NCBI RefSeq assembly: GCF_000938305.1
Contig: NZ_JYMT01000040.1
Location: 43,513-107,512 of the forward strand
Source of the DNA: Bradyrhizobium sp. LTSP885
GTDB lineage: Bacteria > Pseudomonadota > Alphaproteobacteria > Rhizobiales > Xanthobacteraceae
Direction: 5' to 3'
DNA: 64,000 nucleotides
Shown piece after piece: positions 17,480 to 25,874 of this stretch. Numbering within the stretch: position 1 is the stretch's first letter; the number at the start of each line of letters is the position of its first letter. Below the pieces are notes generated by a model that was not told where the DNA came from, ran no database searches, and saw nothing but the letters and a program-made list of their open reading frames with translations. The position numbers and the translations under genes are program-made.

Positions 17480-17722
17480 TCACGGGTGGCTGACAATATC
17501 TACGAGCTTCGCGACGGCAGCGGCATCGGTGTGTTTACGCCGCAATTCGGCGCGCGCCGCGGCTACTATGCGGGCATCTCGCAGAAGCTGTGAAATCATT
17601 TCGCTTTTGCGGAATTGGATCGCTTCTGTCAGGCAATAGCGCGCACGTCTGCCTGAAGGTGCGGCGCACACCAACCTGCTGCGCTGCGGCATGCACAACA
17701 TTCGTGCGGGCAACGTGTTCAT
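17480..17722 (-). CDS. Doubtful small ORF, 80 codons
   Basis: The stretch 17390-17788 has no confident gene. On the minus strand an 80-codon frame ends in a helical, charged segment (SEMISQLLRDARIVAAARAEL). A shorter start at 17599 would give 39 residues. Ribosome binding sites are weak for both. It may be a relic or spurious; nothing recognised. Confidence 0.25.
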   Translation of the reverse strand: MNTLPARMLCMPQRSRLVCAAPSGRRARYCLTEAIQFRKSEMISQLLRDARIVAAARAELRRKHTDAAAVAKLVDIVSHP

Positions 17723-17788
17723 ACGGTCTTCACAGACTCATCCAAAACGATGCACAACAATCTCAAAATATATTGAGGGAGGCGCATC

Positions 17789-17932
17789 GTGACGATGGCC
17801 ATTGTTTGGACAGGTTTACCTTTGTGGATTGGCTTGAACGTAGCGTTCGTCGCGCGGCGCATGTATGTGACATCGCCCGAGCGGGCCAATGCGGCGCGCC
17901 GCGTCACATGCGCTTACCTGCGCCGCGTCTGA
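17789..17932 (+). CDS. Small single-span membrane protein, 47 residues
   Basis: A short gene starting with GTG and preceded by a very strong Shine-Dalgarno, GAGGGAGG, at 17775-17782. The protein begins VTMAIVWTGLPLWIGLNVAF and has one hydrophobic span in the first 22 residues, then a basic tail (ARRMYVTSPERANAARRV). The frame ends 32 bases before the end of the convergent kinase gene. It looks like a genuine small membrane protein; no family recognised. Confidence 0.55.
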   Translation: MTMAIVWTGLPLWIGLNVAFVARRMYVTSPERANAARRVTCAYLRRV

Positions 17933-17964
17933 CGGCAATCCGCGGCGCGCGAGCCGTCGCTTGA

Positions 17965-19446
17965 TCAGAACAATCCTGGTGGCGTGACGGCGGCCTCGTC
18001 GGCCGGCCGGTCCGCCGCTTTAGCGTCGTCGCCCGCCCCCGCCGGCGACGCCAGACGCGAGGGCCGCACCACGGTCACGGTGCACGGCGCTTCCGACGCG
18101 ATCCTGGCCGAGACGCTGCCGAGCAGCGAGCGCATCATCGAGTTCTGCCGCGCGCCGATGATGATGTGGTCGACGAGATTGACCGCGGCAAATTCGAGGA
18201 TAGCGGCGGCGGGATCGATCGCCTCCAGCACGTGCACGGTGAGCCTGGACTCGTCGAGCTGGAACGGCCGCGCCCAATGCTGGAGCGCCACCAGGCGGTC
18301 AACATGCTTGTTCTGGCCCTGCTCGTCGAGCGTCCGGTCGAGCGCCAGGAGATTCAGCTTCAACACGCTCAAGCAGGCCAGCCGGGCCGAGGGCAAGGTC
18401 GAGAGCGCCTGCTCGGCCGCGACGCGGATGGCCTCGTTCAGCGCGCCGGACCCCTCGGTGGTATCCAGCGCGACCGCGACGATCGGGCTCGACGCGAGCT
18501 GGGCCTCGACATCCGACTTTGGCTGCGGCTGCATCGTGCCGAGATTGAAGCGGCGGTGCCAGACGGTCCTGAGCGGATCGCGCTTGATGCGCTGCGATCG
18601 CGCCGTCAACTTCACCTTTTCAGGATGGGCGAGGTCGAAGGCAAGCTGGGCAGCGGTCGGATAGCGCGCAGCCGGGTCGATCTCCAGGCAGCGCAGCACG
18701 ATCTCCTGCAGCCATGGCGGATAGTCGCCCCGAAGCTTGCGCGGCGGCGTGGGATCGCGCCACAGCCGCCGGCGCATGCCGCGCAAGGTCTCGGTCTCGC
18801 CGAACGGCCGCACACCCGTGGTGAAAAAATATAGCAGCACGCCGAGCGAGAACAGGTCACTGCGCGGATCGTCGCGGACGCCGAGCAGGCGCTCCGGTGC
18901 CATGTAGGGCGCGGTGCCGTAAGGCAGGCGAAACTCCTCCTGCAGGAGATCGGGCAGGTGGTTGTGGTGCGACAGGCCGAAATCGATCAGCACCGCCTCG
19001 CCACGCTCGCGGAACATGATGCTGCTCGGCTTGATGTCGTGGTGGATGACGTTCTGCCGGTGCAGATTGGCGAGCGCGGACGCAACCTTGCCGGCGATCG
19101 CCCTCGCCTCCTCGTAACCCAGCGGCAGATCGCCGAGCCGCTTGTAGAGCGTTTGGCCGCCAATGCGCTCCATCACCACATAGGCCTGCCGCTCGAAATC
19201 GCCGGTGCCGAAACAGGCCGGCACGTGCGGTCCGGACAGCCGCGGCAGGATCATCTGTTCCATCTCGAAGCTGACGATCGCCGCCGGATCCTCGCCCTCC
19301 GCCGTCAGCGGCACCTTCATCAGCAGGGCCACATCGATGCCGGGATGGGTCACGCTCCACAGCGTCGCCATGCCGCCGCGGTGGACGCATTCGCCGACGG
19401 CAAAACCATCGATCTCAGCGCCCGGCTGCATCGCTTGGACGACCAC
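17965..19446 (-). CDS. Serine/threonine kinase fused to a universal stress protein domain
   Basis: A 493-residue two-domain protein. The N-terminal 280 residues are a Hanks-type kinase: glycine loop near residues 19-30, ATP lysine K44, catalytic loop HHDIKPS with D137 (first arginine of HRD replaced by histidine), and DFG at 155-157, followed by APYMAPERL. From about residue 317 a UspA domain follows (SPIVAVALDT ... DHIIIGARQ ... LLGSVSARIASEAPCTVTVVR), with a near-complete ATP-binding loop. It starts 3 bases after the stop of a metallophosphoesterase gene, suggesting a kinase-phosphatase pair. The architecture implies phosphorylation control coupled to stress or nucleotide sensing; the targets are unknown. 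Confidence 0.9.
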   Translation of the reverse strand: MVVQAMQPGAEIDGFAVGECVHRGGMATLWSVTHPGIDVALLMKVPLTAEGEDPAAIVSFEMEQMILPRLSGPHVPACFGTGDFERQAYVVMERIGGQTLYKRLGDLPLGYEEARAIAGKVASALANLHRQNVIHHDIKPSSIMFRERGEAVLIDFGLSHHNHLPDLLQEEFRLPYGTAPYMAPERLLGVRDDPRSDLFSLGVLLYFFTTGVRPFGETETLRGMRRRLWRDPTPPRKLRGDYPPWLQEIVLRCLEIDPAARYPTAAQLAFDLAHPEKVKLTARSQRIKRDPLRTVWHRRFNLGTMQPQPKSDVEAQLASSPIVAVALDTTEGSGALNEAIRVAAEQALSTLPSARLACLSVLKLNLLALDRTLDEQGQNKHVDRLVALQHWARPFQLDESRLTVHVLEAIDPAAAILEFAAVNLVDHIIIGARQNSMMRSLLGSVSARIASEAPCTVTVVRPSRLASPAGAGDDAKAADRPADEAAVTPPGLF

Positions 19447-19449
19447 GGA

Positions 19450-20190
19450 TCACCTGCCGATCAACAGGCGATCGGCCAACCAGCGCGGCAGGCCGCTCAC
19501 CCTGATCCGCGTCGCCGCGGCGTCGACGTCGTAGGGCACGCGCAGATAGGTGATGGCGCGGCTCACCGTATCGAACATCGCAAAGGACGCGGCGGGATCG
19601 CCGTCGCGCGGCTGCCCGACCGAGCCGAGCACCGCAAGCCAGCGCCGCCCCGTCAGCAGTTGCACCTCGATATCGGCGGTCGGAACGAAGCTCGTCATCT
19701 TCGCGGCCGACGACAGCGAGTAGAGGCCGGGCCGGTGGATATGGCCGCAGAACGTGACGTGCTGCTCGGTCGCCATCATGCTGCGCGCGGCGTCCGAGGA
19801 ATCGCGGACATAGCGCCAGCCTTCCGGATCCGACGCCTCCGAATGCACGTAAAGGCGGTTGTCCTCCTCGCGCATGATCGGCAAACCAGCAAGGAACGCG
19901 CGCTGCTCCGCGCCGAGCCGGCCGCGGGTCCAGTCGATCGCCGCCTGCGCATCCGAATTCATGCTGTCGCTGGGCACACCGATCGCATTGTCATGGTTGC
20001 CGCGCACCGCGATCGCGCCCTTGGCCACGAGGTCGGTCACCGTATCGACGGCCCATTCCGGATCGGCGCCGTAGCCGACGATGTCGCCGAGGCAGATCAG
20101 CCGCTCGGCGCCACGCGCGCGCGCAGCCTCGAGGCAGGCGGCAAAGGCCTGCCGGTTGGCGTGAATATCGGCAAACAGCGCAAGGCGCAT
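19450..20190 (-). CDS. Metallophosphoesterase
   Basis: A 246-residue calcineurin-like phosphoesterase. Metal ligands are visible as D8 and H10 (FADIHAN), D36 (CLGDIVGYG), GNHDNAIG near residue 70, and CGHIHRPG in the second half. The class includes bacterial PPP-type protein phosphatases and YfcE-like phosphodiesterases. Its stop lies 3 bases before the ATG of the kinase-Usp gene, so both are probably one transcript and may act on the same phosphoproteins. That pairing is inferred from position only. Confidence 0.88.
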   Translation of the reverse strand: MRLALFADIHANRQAFAACLEAARARGAERLICLGDIVGYGADPEWAVDTVTDLVAKGAIAVRGNHDNAIGVPSDSMNSDAQAAIDWTRGRLGAEQRAFLAGLPIMREEDNRLYVHSEASDPEGWRYVRDSSDAARSMMATEQHVTFCGHIHRPGLYSLSSAAKMTSFVPTADIEVQLLTGRRWLAVLGSVGQPRDGDPAASFAMFDTVSRAITYLRVPYDVDAAATRIRVSGLPRWLADRLLIGR

Positions 20191-20299
20191 GGTCGTCCGC
20201 GTTCCCAGTCCCAGCCGATATCAAGCACACGCAACCCCTGGCTCGCAATCGGGCCAAAGGCATCAGTCGATGATGGAATATCGGAAGAGAAAGCTGGCG

Positions 20300-20896
20300 C
20301 TAGTGCTTGCGCGGCGCTTCCAGGCCCTTCAGCAGCAGGCTGATCAGGGCTTCGATCCGCGACGGGCATTCCGGCTTGGCCCATTCCTCGGCATGCGCCG
20401 GGTGGTGGTAGCGGACGGTCGCATCGAACACGGCGCGTGCCGTTGCCTTGACGTCGTCGATCGCGAACACGCCCTGAGCGACACCGTCGGACAGGACCTT
20501 CGCGAGCAGGTCGACCTGCTTGTCCTTGTAGGCCTCCACCACCTCGCGGGCGTCCTGCGCCAGCGCCAGATAGGTCGCAAACATCTCAGGATCGTCGCAG
20601 ACTTTCTTCTGCTTGATCGCAAACATCGTGCGCAGCCATCGCTCGAGCCGCTCCGGCGCCGGGCCTGAGGCCGCCGCGAGCTTGCACAGCGGCTCATTGG
20701 CCCGGTCGAGCCAACGCTTGGCGACGGCATCGCGCAGCGAGGCCTTGCTGGGGAAATGGCGGTAGACGCTGCCGTGGCTGACATCCAACGCACGGGCAAC
20801 GTCGACGACGGTGGCCTTGGCGAGCCCGAAGCGCCTCAAAACATCCTCGGTTGCTTCGAGGATCCGCTCGGGCGTCAAAACCACCGTCTCGTTCAT
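20300..20896 (-). CDS. TetR family transcriptional regulator
   Basis: A 198-residue repressor. The N-terminal helix-turn-helix reads ILEATEDVLRRFGLAKATVVDVARALDVSHGSVYRHFPSKASLRDAVAKRW, typical of TetR. The C-terminal ligand domain is variable and does not reveal an inducer. Its ATG overlaps the stop of an upstream 44-codon gene (ATGA), so the two are translationally coupled. The kinase-phosphatase genes begin 110 bases downstream in the same direction and may be co-transcribed. Confidence 0.9.
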   Translation of the reverse strand: MNETVVLTPERILEATEDVLRRFGLAKATVVDVARALDVSHGSVYRHFPSKASLRDAVAKRWLDRANEPLCKLAAASGPAPERLERWLRTMFAIKQKKVCDDPEMFATYLALAQDAREVVEAYKDKQVDLLAKVLSDGVAQGVFAIDDVKATARAVFDATVRYHHPAHAEEWAKPECPSRIEALISLLLKGLEAPRKH

Positions 20897-21027
20897 GCGT
20901 TTACCGTCTGGTTATCGCTGTCCTGGCCGCGGGAGAATTTGGCGGCCTGGGCGGCCAAATGGCGGGCGACGCGAACGTTGAGCCACTGTTGAATCTGGGA
21001 GGTCAAATGGATGATTTCGATAGTCAT
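20893..21027 (-). CDS. Small protein, 44 residues, coupled to TetR gene
   Basis: A 45-codon gene beginning MTIEIIHLTSQIQQWLNVRV, with a mixed helical, charged C-terminus and no membrane span. AAGGA lies 8 bases upstream of its ATG at 21027 and its TGA overlaps the TetR ATG in an ATGA arrangement. This makes translation of a real peptide, or at least use as a coupling leader, likely. No family recognised. Confidence 0.5.
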   Translation of the reverse strand: MTIEIIHLTSQIQQWLNVRVARHLAAQAAKFSRGQDSDNQTVNA

Positions 21028-21257
21028 GGGGGTAGTCCTTAGAGGTAGTCATTGAAGTTTAGGCCGAGCCGCCGGCCAAACGCCGAACACCACGTGACAC
21101 CCTAGCCCCGGCGTCATCGTGAATATACCATCGCGCTGACAGATTTCAATATCTGTCAGACGATTATTTTTAATCCACCGGTCGGCAAAATGAGCTCGGG
21201 CTGCCCTGGGACCTCGGGAACCCGAGAACCAGCCCGCGCTTGTGAACCAGTTCGGGC

Positions 21258-21863
21258 CTATTCGGCGTCCTTGGGCGGCATCCGGGGCGGCGGCAGCGGC
21301 GTGAAAACCGATCCTTGTGCCCCCGCCGGCGGGGGCCTGAACTCGCCGGTCGTGGAATCGCCGCCTGAGGTCTCCAGAATCGTCTTCGGCGTGACGTACT
21401 CCCTGACGAGGTCCAGGATGGTCCCCTCGCCTCCGCCAAAATCCGCAGCCCGGCCGCCTTGCGCATGCCCGGCCTTGATCTCGTTCTCCGCGGTGTGGGT
21501 CTGCTCGGCCAGCGCGTCGGTGTAGGGAACGCGGAAGGCACGGGGAACGGCGCTTGGCCGATTGTCGTCGTCGAGTTCCTCGACCCAGAGATAGATCGCG
21601 CCAGGGTCGCCCTCCAGCGAATGCGGTTCGACGATCCGCGCCTGCAGAAGCTTGAAGGCCGCAGGCAGCCGGTCCGTTGTGGCCCAGCCGAGCAGCCCGC
21701 GCATACCGCCGAAGCTGACGACATAGAAGGTGCTGGTCACGATGATTGCGATCGCCTTCACCGACCAATGCAGCCGCGCATAGACCAATACGATCAACAA
21801 CAGCGCACCGATCACTGCATAGGCGACCGCGAGCGTGAGGATGACCGACTGCAAGCTACTCAC
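21258..21863 (-). CDS. Hypothetical membrane protein, third gene of ExbB-like operon
   Basis: A 201-residue protein with two N-terminal hydrophobic segments (VILTLAVAYAVIGALLLIVLVYA and SVKAIAIIVTSTFYVVSFG), then a soluble part with YLWVEELDDDNRPSAVPRAFRVPYT and a proline-rich tail. Its ATG overlaps the end of the preceding gene by 8 bases, so it belongs to the same operon as the proton-channel-like protein. I do not recognise its family. The 230 bases between it and the 44-residue gene hold nothing clear. Confidence 0.7.
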   Translation of the reverse strand: MSSLQSVILTLAVAYAVIGALLLIVLVYARLHWSVKAIAIIVTSTFYVVSFGGMRGLLGWATTDRLPAAFKLLQARIVEPHSLEGDPGAIYLWVEELDDDNRPSAVPRAFRVPYTDALAEQTHTAENEIKAGHAQGGRAADFGGGEGTILDLVREYVTPKTILETSGGDSTTGEFRPPPAGAQGSVFTPLPPPRMPPKDAE

Positions 21864-22527
21864 GGTGCATCCTCACCCCTGTCTTCGGGTCGAGATCGGC
21901 ACCGTTGGCGCGGACATTGCGAAACGTCTCGAGCAGCGATTTCGGCCGCTGGTCGACGTTGATCACCTTGCCCTCGGAATCGAGGCGAAACCGCACCGCG
22001 GTCTTCTCGTCGCCGGTGTGAGTGACGGTCAGCTTGTTGTCGAAGATCACCTGCGCCGTCGGATTGAGCTTCTGCACCTTCACATTCGCCTCGACCGGCT
22101 CGCCGGTCGTCGCCTGGAAATGCGAGATGTTGACGGTGTATTCGCCGGGGACGATGCCACGCACCGTGACGATCTCCTCGCGGATCGGCGACTGAATCTT
22201 CTTGCCGTTGACCACGATGAAGTCGTTGGCGCCGCCGCGATCGTCGCGGTCGAGTGTCAGGAACCCGGCCTCGCGATGCCGGTACCAGGCAATGTTGCCG
22301 GCGGGGTCCTGCACGAACAGGTCGAGATCGTCAGGATGATTGTCCGGCCAGTCCATCGTGATGATGAATTCGGCCTTGGACTCGATCTTGCCGTCCTTGG
22401 CATCCGGCGACACCGAAAGCAGCGCCAGGAAGAACAGGAACGAGATCACCTGCAGCGCCTTGAACAGCATCACGCCGAGCGGATCGAATGACTCCTCGCG
22501 CGGATAGAGGCCGAAATCATCCATCAT
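21856..22527 (-). CDS. Hypothetical single-span membrane protein, TolR/ExbD-like topology
   Basis: About 223 residues: a short cytoplasmic start, one membrane span (GVMLFKALQVISFLFFLALLSV) and a long periplasmic part with beta-rich segments such as IITMDWPDNHPDDLDLFVQDP and GIVPGEYTVNISHFQA. An aspartate sits just before the span (SFDPLGVML), the place occupied by the proton-carrying aspartate in ExbD, TolR and MotB. It overlaps the stop of the ExbB-like gene by 11 bases and the start of the next gene by 8. A function as channel partner is inferred from topology and position, not from family membership. Confidence 0.7.
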   Translation of the reverse strand: MMDDFGLYPREESFDPLGVMLFKALQVISFLFFLALLSVSPDAKDGKIESKAEFIITMDWPDNHPDDLDLFVQDPAGNIAWYRHREAGFLTLDRDDRGGANDFIVVNGKKIQSPIREEIVTVRGIVPGEYTVNISHFQATTGEPVEANVKVQKLNPTAQVIFDNKLTVTHTGDEKTAVRFRLDSEGKVINVDQRPKSLLETFRNVRANGADLDPKTGVRMHRE

Positions 22528-23278
22528 GACGGCGTTCCAAAGCCGGCGTAACATGCGTCTCGGTCAGCATGACGGCATCGGAAAAGACCCGCTGGGTCGC
22601 GGAATCGAGCATGTAGTACTGGATCCTGACCAGGATCGATCCGATCAGACCCGCCAGCGTCGTGTACATCGCGACCGCCATGCCGTCGCTCATCAGCCCC
22701 ATCGATGATTTCATCGCGACCTTGTCGGCGGCATCGAGCGTCGCGATTGGCGCCAGCATGATGATGAAGCCGATAATGGTGCCGAGCAGCCCGAGCTTCA
22801 TCAGCGTGTCGGAGACGAAGGCGCCAAAGCCGTTGGAACCGCGCAGACGGTCCGCCAGTGTCCGGAGCAGCAGCGTCTGGTCGATCCGGGCGCCGGCCTG
22901 CGCCTTGGCCTTCTGGATCAGGCTGCGGATGTGATCGCTGACCAGTCCGCCGGGCAGGCTCTGCGCATCGGTGGCAAGCGCCTTGGCGCCGTCGGGCGCT
23001 GCCAGGATCGCGCGACAGCCCCGAGCCTCCTCTCCCTCCCGCGCGATCGCCCGCGTCCGCCAGAAGCAATGCGCACAAGTGACGATGTAGAGAACGGCGA
23101 TCACGCTCGAAATGTAGGTGCGGTCGGAACTGACCATCAGACGGACCAGCCCGTAGCGCCAGAGCAGGAACACGGCAAAGATCGAGATGCCGGTGAAGAT
23201 CATCCAGAGCAGCAGGACGCTGCGTTCCGACGTGTCCGTGCCTGACGATGCGGCCGCGGCTCCGCTCCTGGCACTCAT
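22517..23278 (-). CDS. MotA/TolQ/ExbB-type proton channel protein
   Basis: A 253-residue integral membrane protein. Two hydrophobic segments lie near the N-terminus (LLLWMIFTGISIFAVFLLW and YISSVIAVLYIVTCAHCFW). The C-terminal part carries the family core FVSDTLMKLGLLGTIIGFIIML and MAVAMYTTLAGLIGSILVRIQYYML, typical of TolQ/ExbB/MotA channel subunits. Start at 23278 is chosen over the longer frame for GGGAG upstream and lack of conservation. It heads a three-gene overlapping operon whose partners are not annotated ExbD/TolR proteins. It diverges from a histidine kinase gene 185 bases away. Confidence 0.82.
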   Translation of the reverse strand: MSARSGAAAASSGTDTSERSVLLLWMIFTGISIFAVFLLWRYGLVRLMVSSDRTYISSVIAVLYIVTCAHCFWRTRAIAREGEEARGCRAILAAPDGAKALATDAQSLPGGLVSDHIRSLIQKAKAQAGARIDQTLLLRTLADRLRGSNGFGAFVSDTLMKLGLLGTIIGFIIMLAPIATLDAADKVAMKSSMGLMSDGMAVAMYTTLAGLIGSILVRIQYYMLDSATQRVFSDAVMLTETHVTPALERRHDG

Positions 23279-23462
23279 GCTGCGTGAACTCCCTGCGAGA
23301 CTGCCTCGCCAGAACAGAAGACCAGAGCCGGCAGGCGCCGTCCAAAGACATCTGCCCAAGCATCATCGGGCAAATTTCCCGACCTGCTGGCATCGCCCGG
23401 CTTGCAATTGGCGGGGAATGGCGCTGCTGTTACGCTTAGCCACAGATTGCGGAGTGGATCGC

Positions 23463-24845
23463 ATGCGCCTCGTGCTTCAACTGGTCGCCCGCCTGCTCGT
23501 TATCGTCGCCTTGTGCCTGGGAGCGGCCACGATCTGGGCCACGATCGATGCCTATCGCAGCGTCGATCGCGCCACGTCCGCATCCGCCGAGCGAGTCTCG
23601 CAAGCGCTCGAAGCGCTCTACTGGCGTGAATTGCTGTTGCGCAGCAATCGCATGCGCGAGCAATTGCTGCCGTCGCCCGACTGGCGCACCATCGAGACGA
23701 TGGGGCTGATCTCGCCCGGGATCTGCGTCCAGTTCGAGCCCGCGGGCGCGTTCGAGAGGCCACTGTGCGGCCAGAGCAAGGGGATCGGCAGGGCGCCGCC
23801 GCGCTGGTTTGGCGCCATCGTGCAGACCGTGCTCGGCAATCATGCAACCGTGACGCAGCCGATCAGCACCCGCGCCGCAACCGCGGGAACCGTGCTCGCC
23901 AACCCCGATCCGGATGCCGCGATCGCGCTGGCCTGGCAGCACATCCTTGATAACATCCACGTCGCGCTGCTGATGGCGTTGGCGATCGCGCTGCTGGCCT
24001 CATTGGCCATCGCGCATACACTGGCGCCGGCACGCTCGATCGTCGCGGCGCTGCAGCGCATGGCTGATGGCCAATACCGGACACCATTGCCGCGGATCCG
24101 CTCGATGGAACTGGCGATGATCGGACAGGCGGTAAGCGATCTCGGCGAGCGCCTCGCGCAGGCCCAGGAGGAACGCGCCGTGCTGACCCGGCGCCTGCTC
24201 GAAATCCGCAACGACGAGCGGCGCGCGCTGGCCCGCGAGCTGCACGATGAGTTCGGACAAAACTTGACCGCGGTCCTGGCCTTCGCCACCACGATCGAGG
24301 CGAGCAGTACGCAAAACAAGCAAGACAAGACCAACGCAAGCGAAATCGCGCAGGATGCCCGCATGATCTCGCAGGCGACGCGCCATATCATGACCTGCCT
24401 GCGCGGCACGCTAAGCCGGCTGCGCCATCCGCCGGCCGAGGAGCTCGGGCTGGAGGCGAGCCTCGTCGACCTCGTCGACAGCTGGCGATCGCAGGCCACG
24501 ACGCAGCCGCTGATCCAGCTCGACCTGCACGGCGATCTCGCCGATATCAGCGGCAAAGTCGCTGCCACCGCCTACCGCGTCGCGCAGGAATGCCTGACCA
24601 ACGCGTTGCGCCACAGCGACGCCCGCGAGATCGTGCTGCGGATCGAGCGGCGAGCTGGACCGGAGAATACGCTGCTGATCCGCGTCGAGGACGATGGCGG
24701 CGGCGATGCGGCCAAGGTGGCGCGGTCGGCGGGCTTCGGCCTCACCGGCGTCAGCGAACGCGTGGCAGCCCTTGGCGGCTCACTGTCGATCGCACGCGCA
24801 AGCCGCGGCCTCAGCGTCGCCGCCACCATCCCGCTCGCCGCGTGA
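23463..24845 (+). CDS. Two-component sensor histidine kinase (NarX/DesK type)
   Basis: A 460-residue membrane kinase. It has an N-terminal span (LLVIVALCLGAATIWATI), a periplasmic sensor of about 130 residues with two cysteines (GICVQFEPA, PLCGQS), a second span (VALLMALAIALLASLAIAHTL), a HAMP-like linker, and a HisKA_3 dimerisation helix with phospho-histidine H261 (RELHDEFGQ). The HATPase domain shows QECLTNALRHS and DDGGG...GFGLTGVSERVAALGG. The response regulator starts within its stop codon. The signal is unknown; the divergent proton-channel operon is a possible target. Confidence 0.92.
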   Translation: MRLVLQLVARLLVIVALCLGAATIWATIDAYRSVDRATSASAERVSQALEALYWRELLLRSNRMREQLLPSPDWRTIETMGLISPGICVQFEPAGAFERPLCGQSKGIGRAPPRWFGAIVQTVLGNHATVTQPISTRAATAGTVLANPDPDAAIALAWQHILDNIHVALLMALAIALLASLAIAHTLAPARSIVAALQRMADGQYRTPLPRIRSMELAMIGQAVSDLGERLAQAQEERAVLTRRLLEIRNDERRALARELHDEFGQNLTAVLAFATTIEASSTQNKQDKTNASEIAQDARMISQATRHIMTCLRGTLSRLRHPPAEELGLEASLVDLVDSWRSQATTQPLIQLDLHGDLADISGKVAATAYRVAQECLTNALRHSDAREIVLRIERRAGPENTLLIRVEDDGGGDAAKVARSAGFGLTGVSERVAALGGSLSIARASRGLSVAATIPLAA

Positions 24846-25498
24846 TGACCACGTCGAAGACCAGAGATATCTCGATCCTGCTGGTTGACGACCATCCCGT
24901 CGTCCGGCAGGGCTACCGGCGCGTGCTGGAACATCAGGACGATTTCCGCGTGGTTGCGGAAGCCGACAACGCGGCGAACGCGTATCGCGCGTTCAAGTCG
25001 CACGAGCCCGACGTCGTGATCATGGATATCTCGATGCCGGGAGCAAGCGGCCTGGAGGCGATCCGCAACATCCGCGCGCGCAGCCCCGACGCCCACATCC
25101 TGGTCTTCAGCATGCACAGCGAAGCCGCGCAGGTGAAGGCCGCGTTCGGCGCCGGCGCCAGCGGCTTCGTCACCAAGGGCAGCGAACCGGCGGCGCTGAT
25201 CGATGCGATCCGCATCGTGGCCCGCGGCGAGCACGCGATGAGCGACGATATCGCCCGGGTGCTGGCGATGGACAGCCTGGTGCCGACGCAATCGGTGCTC
25301 GATCAGCTCGGCGAGCGGGAGATCGAGATCCTCCGCCAGCTCGCGGCCGGCAGCACCAAGGAGCAGATCGCGGACAATCTCAACCTCAGCACCAAGACCG
25401 TGCAGAACTACCACTACCTCATCAAGGCCAAGACCGGCATGCGAACCGACGCGCAGCTCGTCCGCTTGGCCGTCGAATGCGGGCTGGCCAATTTGTAG
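24845..25498 (+). CDS. LuxR-family response regulator
   Basis: A 217-residue NarL-type regulator, cognate to the kinase with which it overlaps (TGATG). The receiver has LLVDDHP near residue 12, phospho-acceptor D61 (VVIMDISMPG) and conserved FVTKGSE. The C-terminal LuxR DNA-binding domain reads LGEREIEILRQLAAGSTKEQIADNLNLSTKTVQNY. Its end is followed by a dispersed repeat. Targets are unknown. Confidence 0.92.
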   Translation: MTTSKTRDISILLVDDHPVVRQGYRRVLEHQDDFRVVAEADNAANAYRAFKSHEPDVVIMDISMPGASGLEAIRNIRARSPDAHILVFSMHSEAAQVKAAFGAGASGFVTKGSEPAALIDAIRIVARGEHAMSDDIARVLAMDSLVPTQSVLDQLGEREIEILRQLAAGSTKEQIADNLNLSTKTVQNYHYLIKAKTGMRTDAQLVRLAVECGLANL

Positions 25499-25506
25499 GG
25501 ACTTTG

Positions 25507-25703
25507 CTCCCTCGCCCCGCCCTTCGCGGGGAGAGGATTGGGTGAGAGGCTGTCTCCGCGCACACGGTGATAGATGGATTCGCGGAGACTCCCCCTCACC
25601 CGGAACGCATCTGACGATGCGTCATAGCCGAGGCGTCGCCTCGGCGTTCTTAAAGACGGCCGCCAAAGGCGGCCTATGCCTCTCCCCGCACGCGGGGCGA
25701 GGT
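25507..25703. repeat. About 200-bp dispersed repeat, family B copy 2
   Basis: Second copy of the element at 15359-15557, in the same orientation, with the same ordered blocks (CTCCCTCGCCCCG, CCCCCTCACCCG, GATGCGTCATAGCCGAGGC, GGCGGCCTATGCCTCTCCCCGCACGCGGGG). By eye most positions agree. The rest of the gap to purB (25704-25874) holds only the purB promoter region. Confidence 0.85.
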
Positions 25704-25874
25704 AAAGCGGAGTCTGCCGCCCAACTGGATTTTGGCCCCTCGAAACGCCCCCGTTTTCCCCTCCCAAGAGCCCCGTAGAGGTGGCCTCCCCGGGCCCGAT
25801 TTGCTATAGCGCGGCGTAAAAACAAATCGGCCGGACGCCCTGTCGCGCCCCGCCCACCTGCTCCGGAGTTTTCG

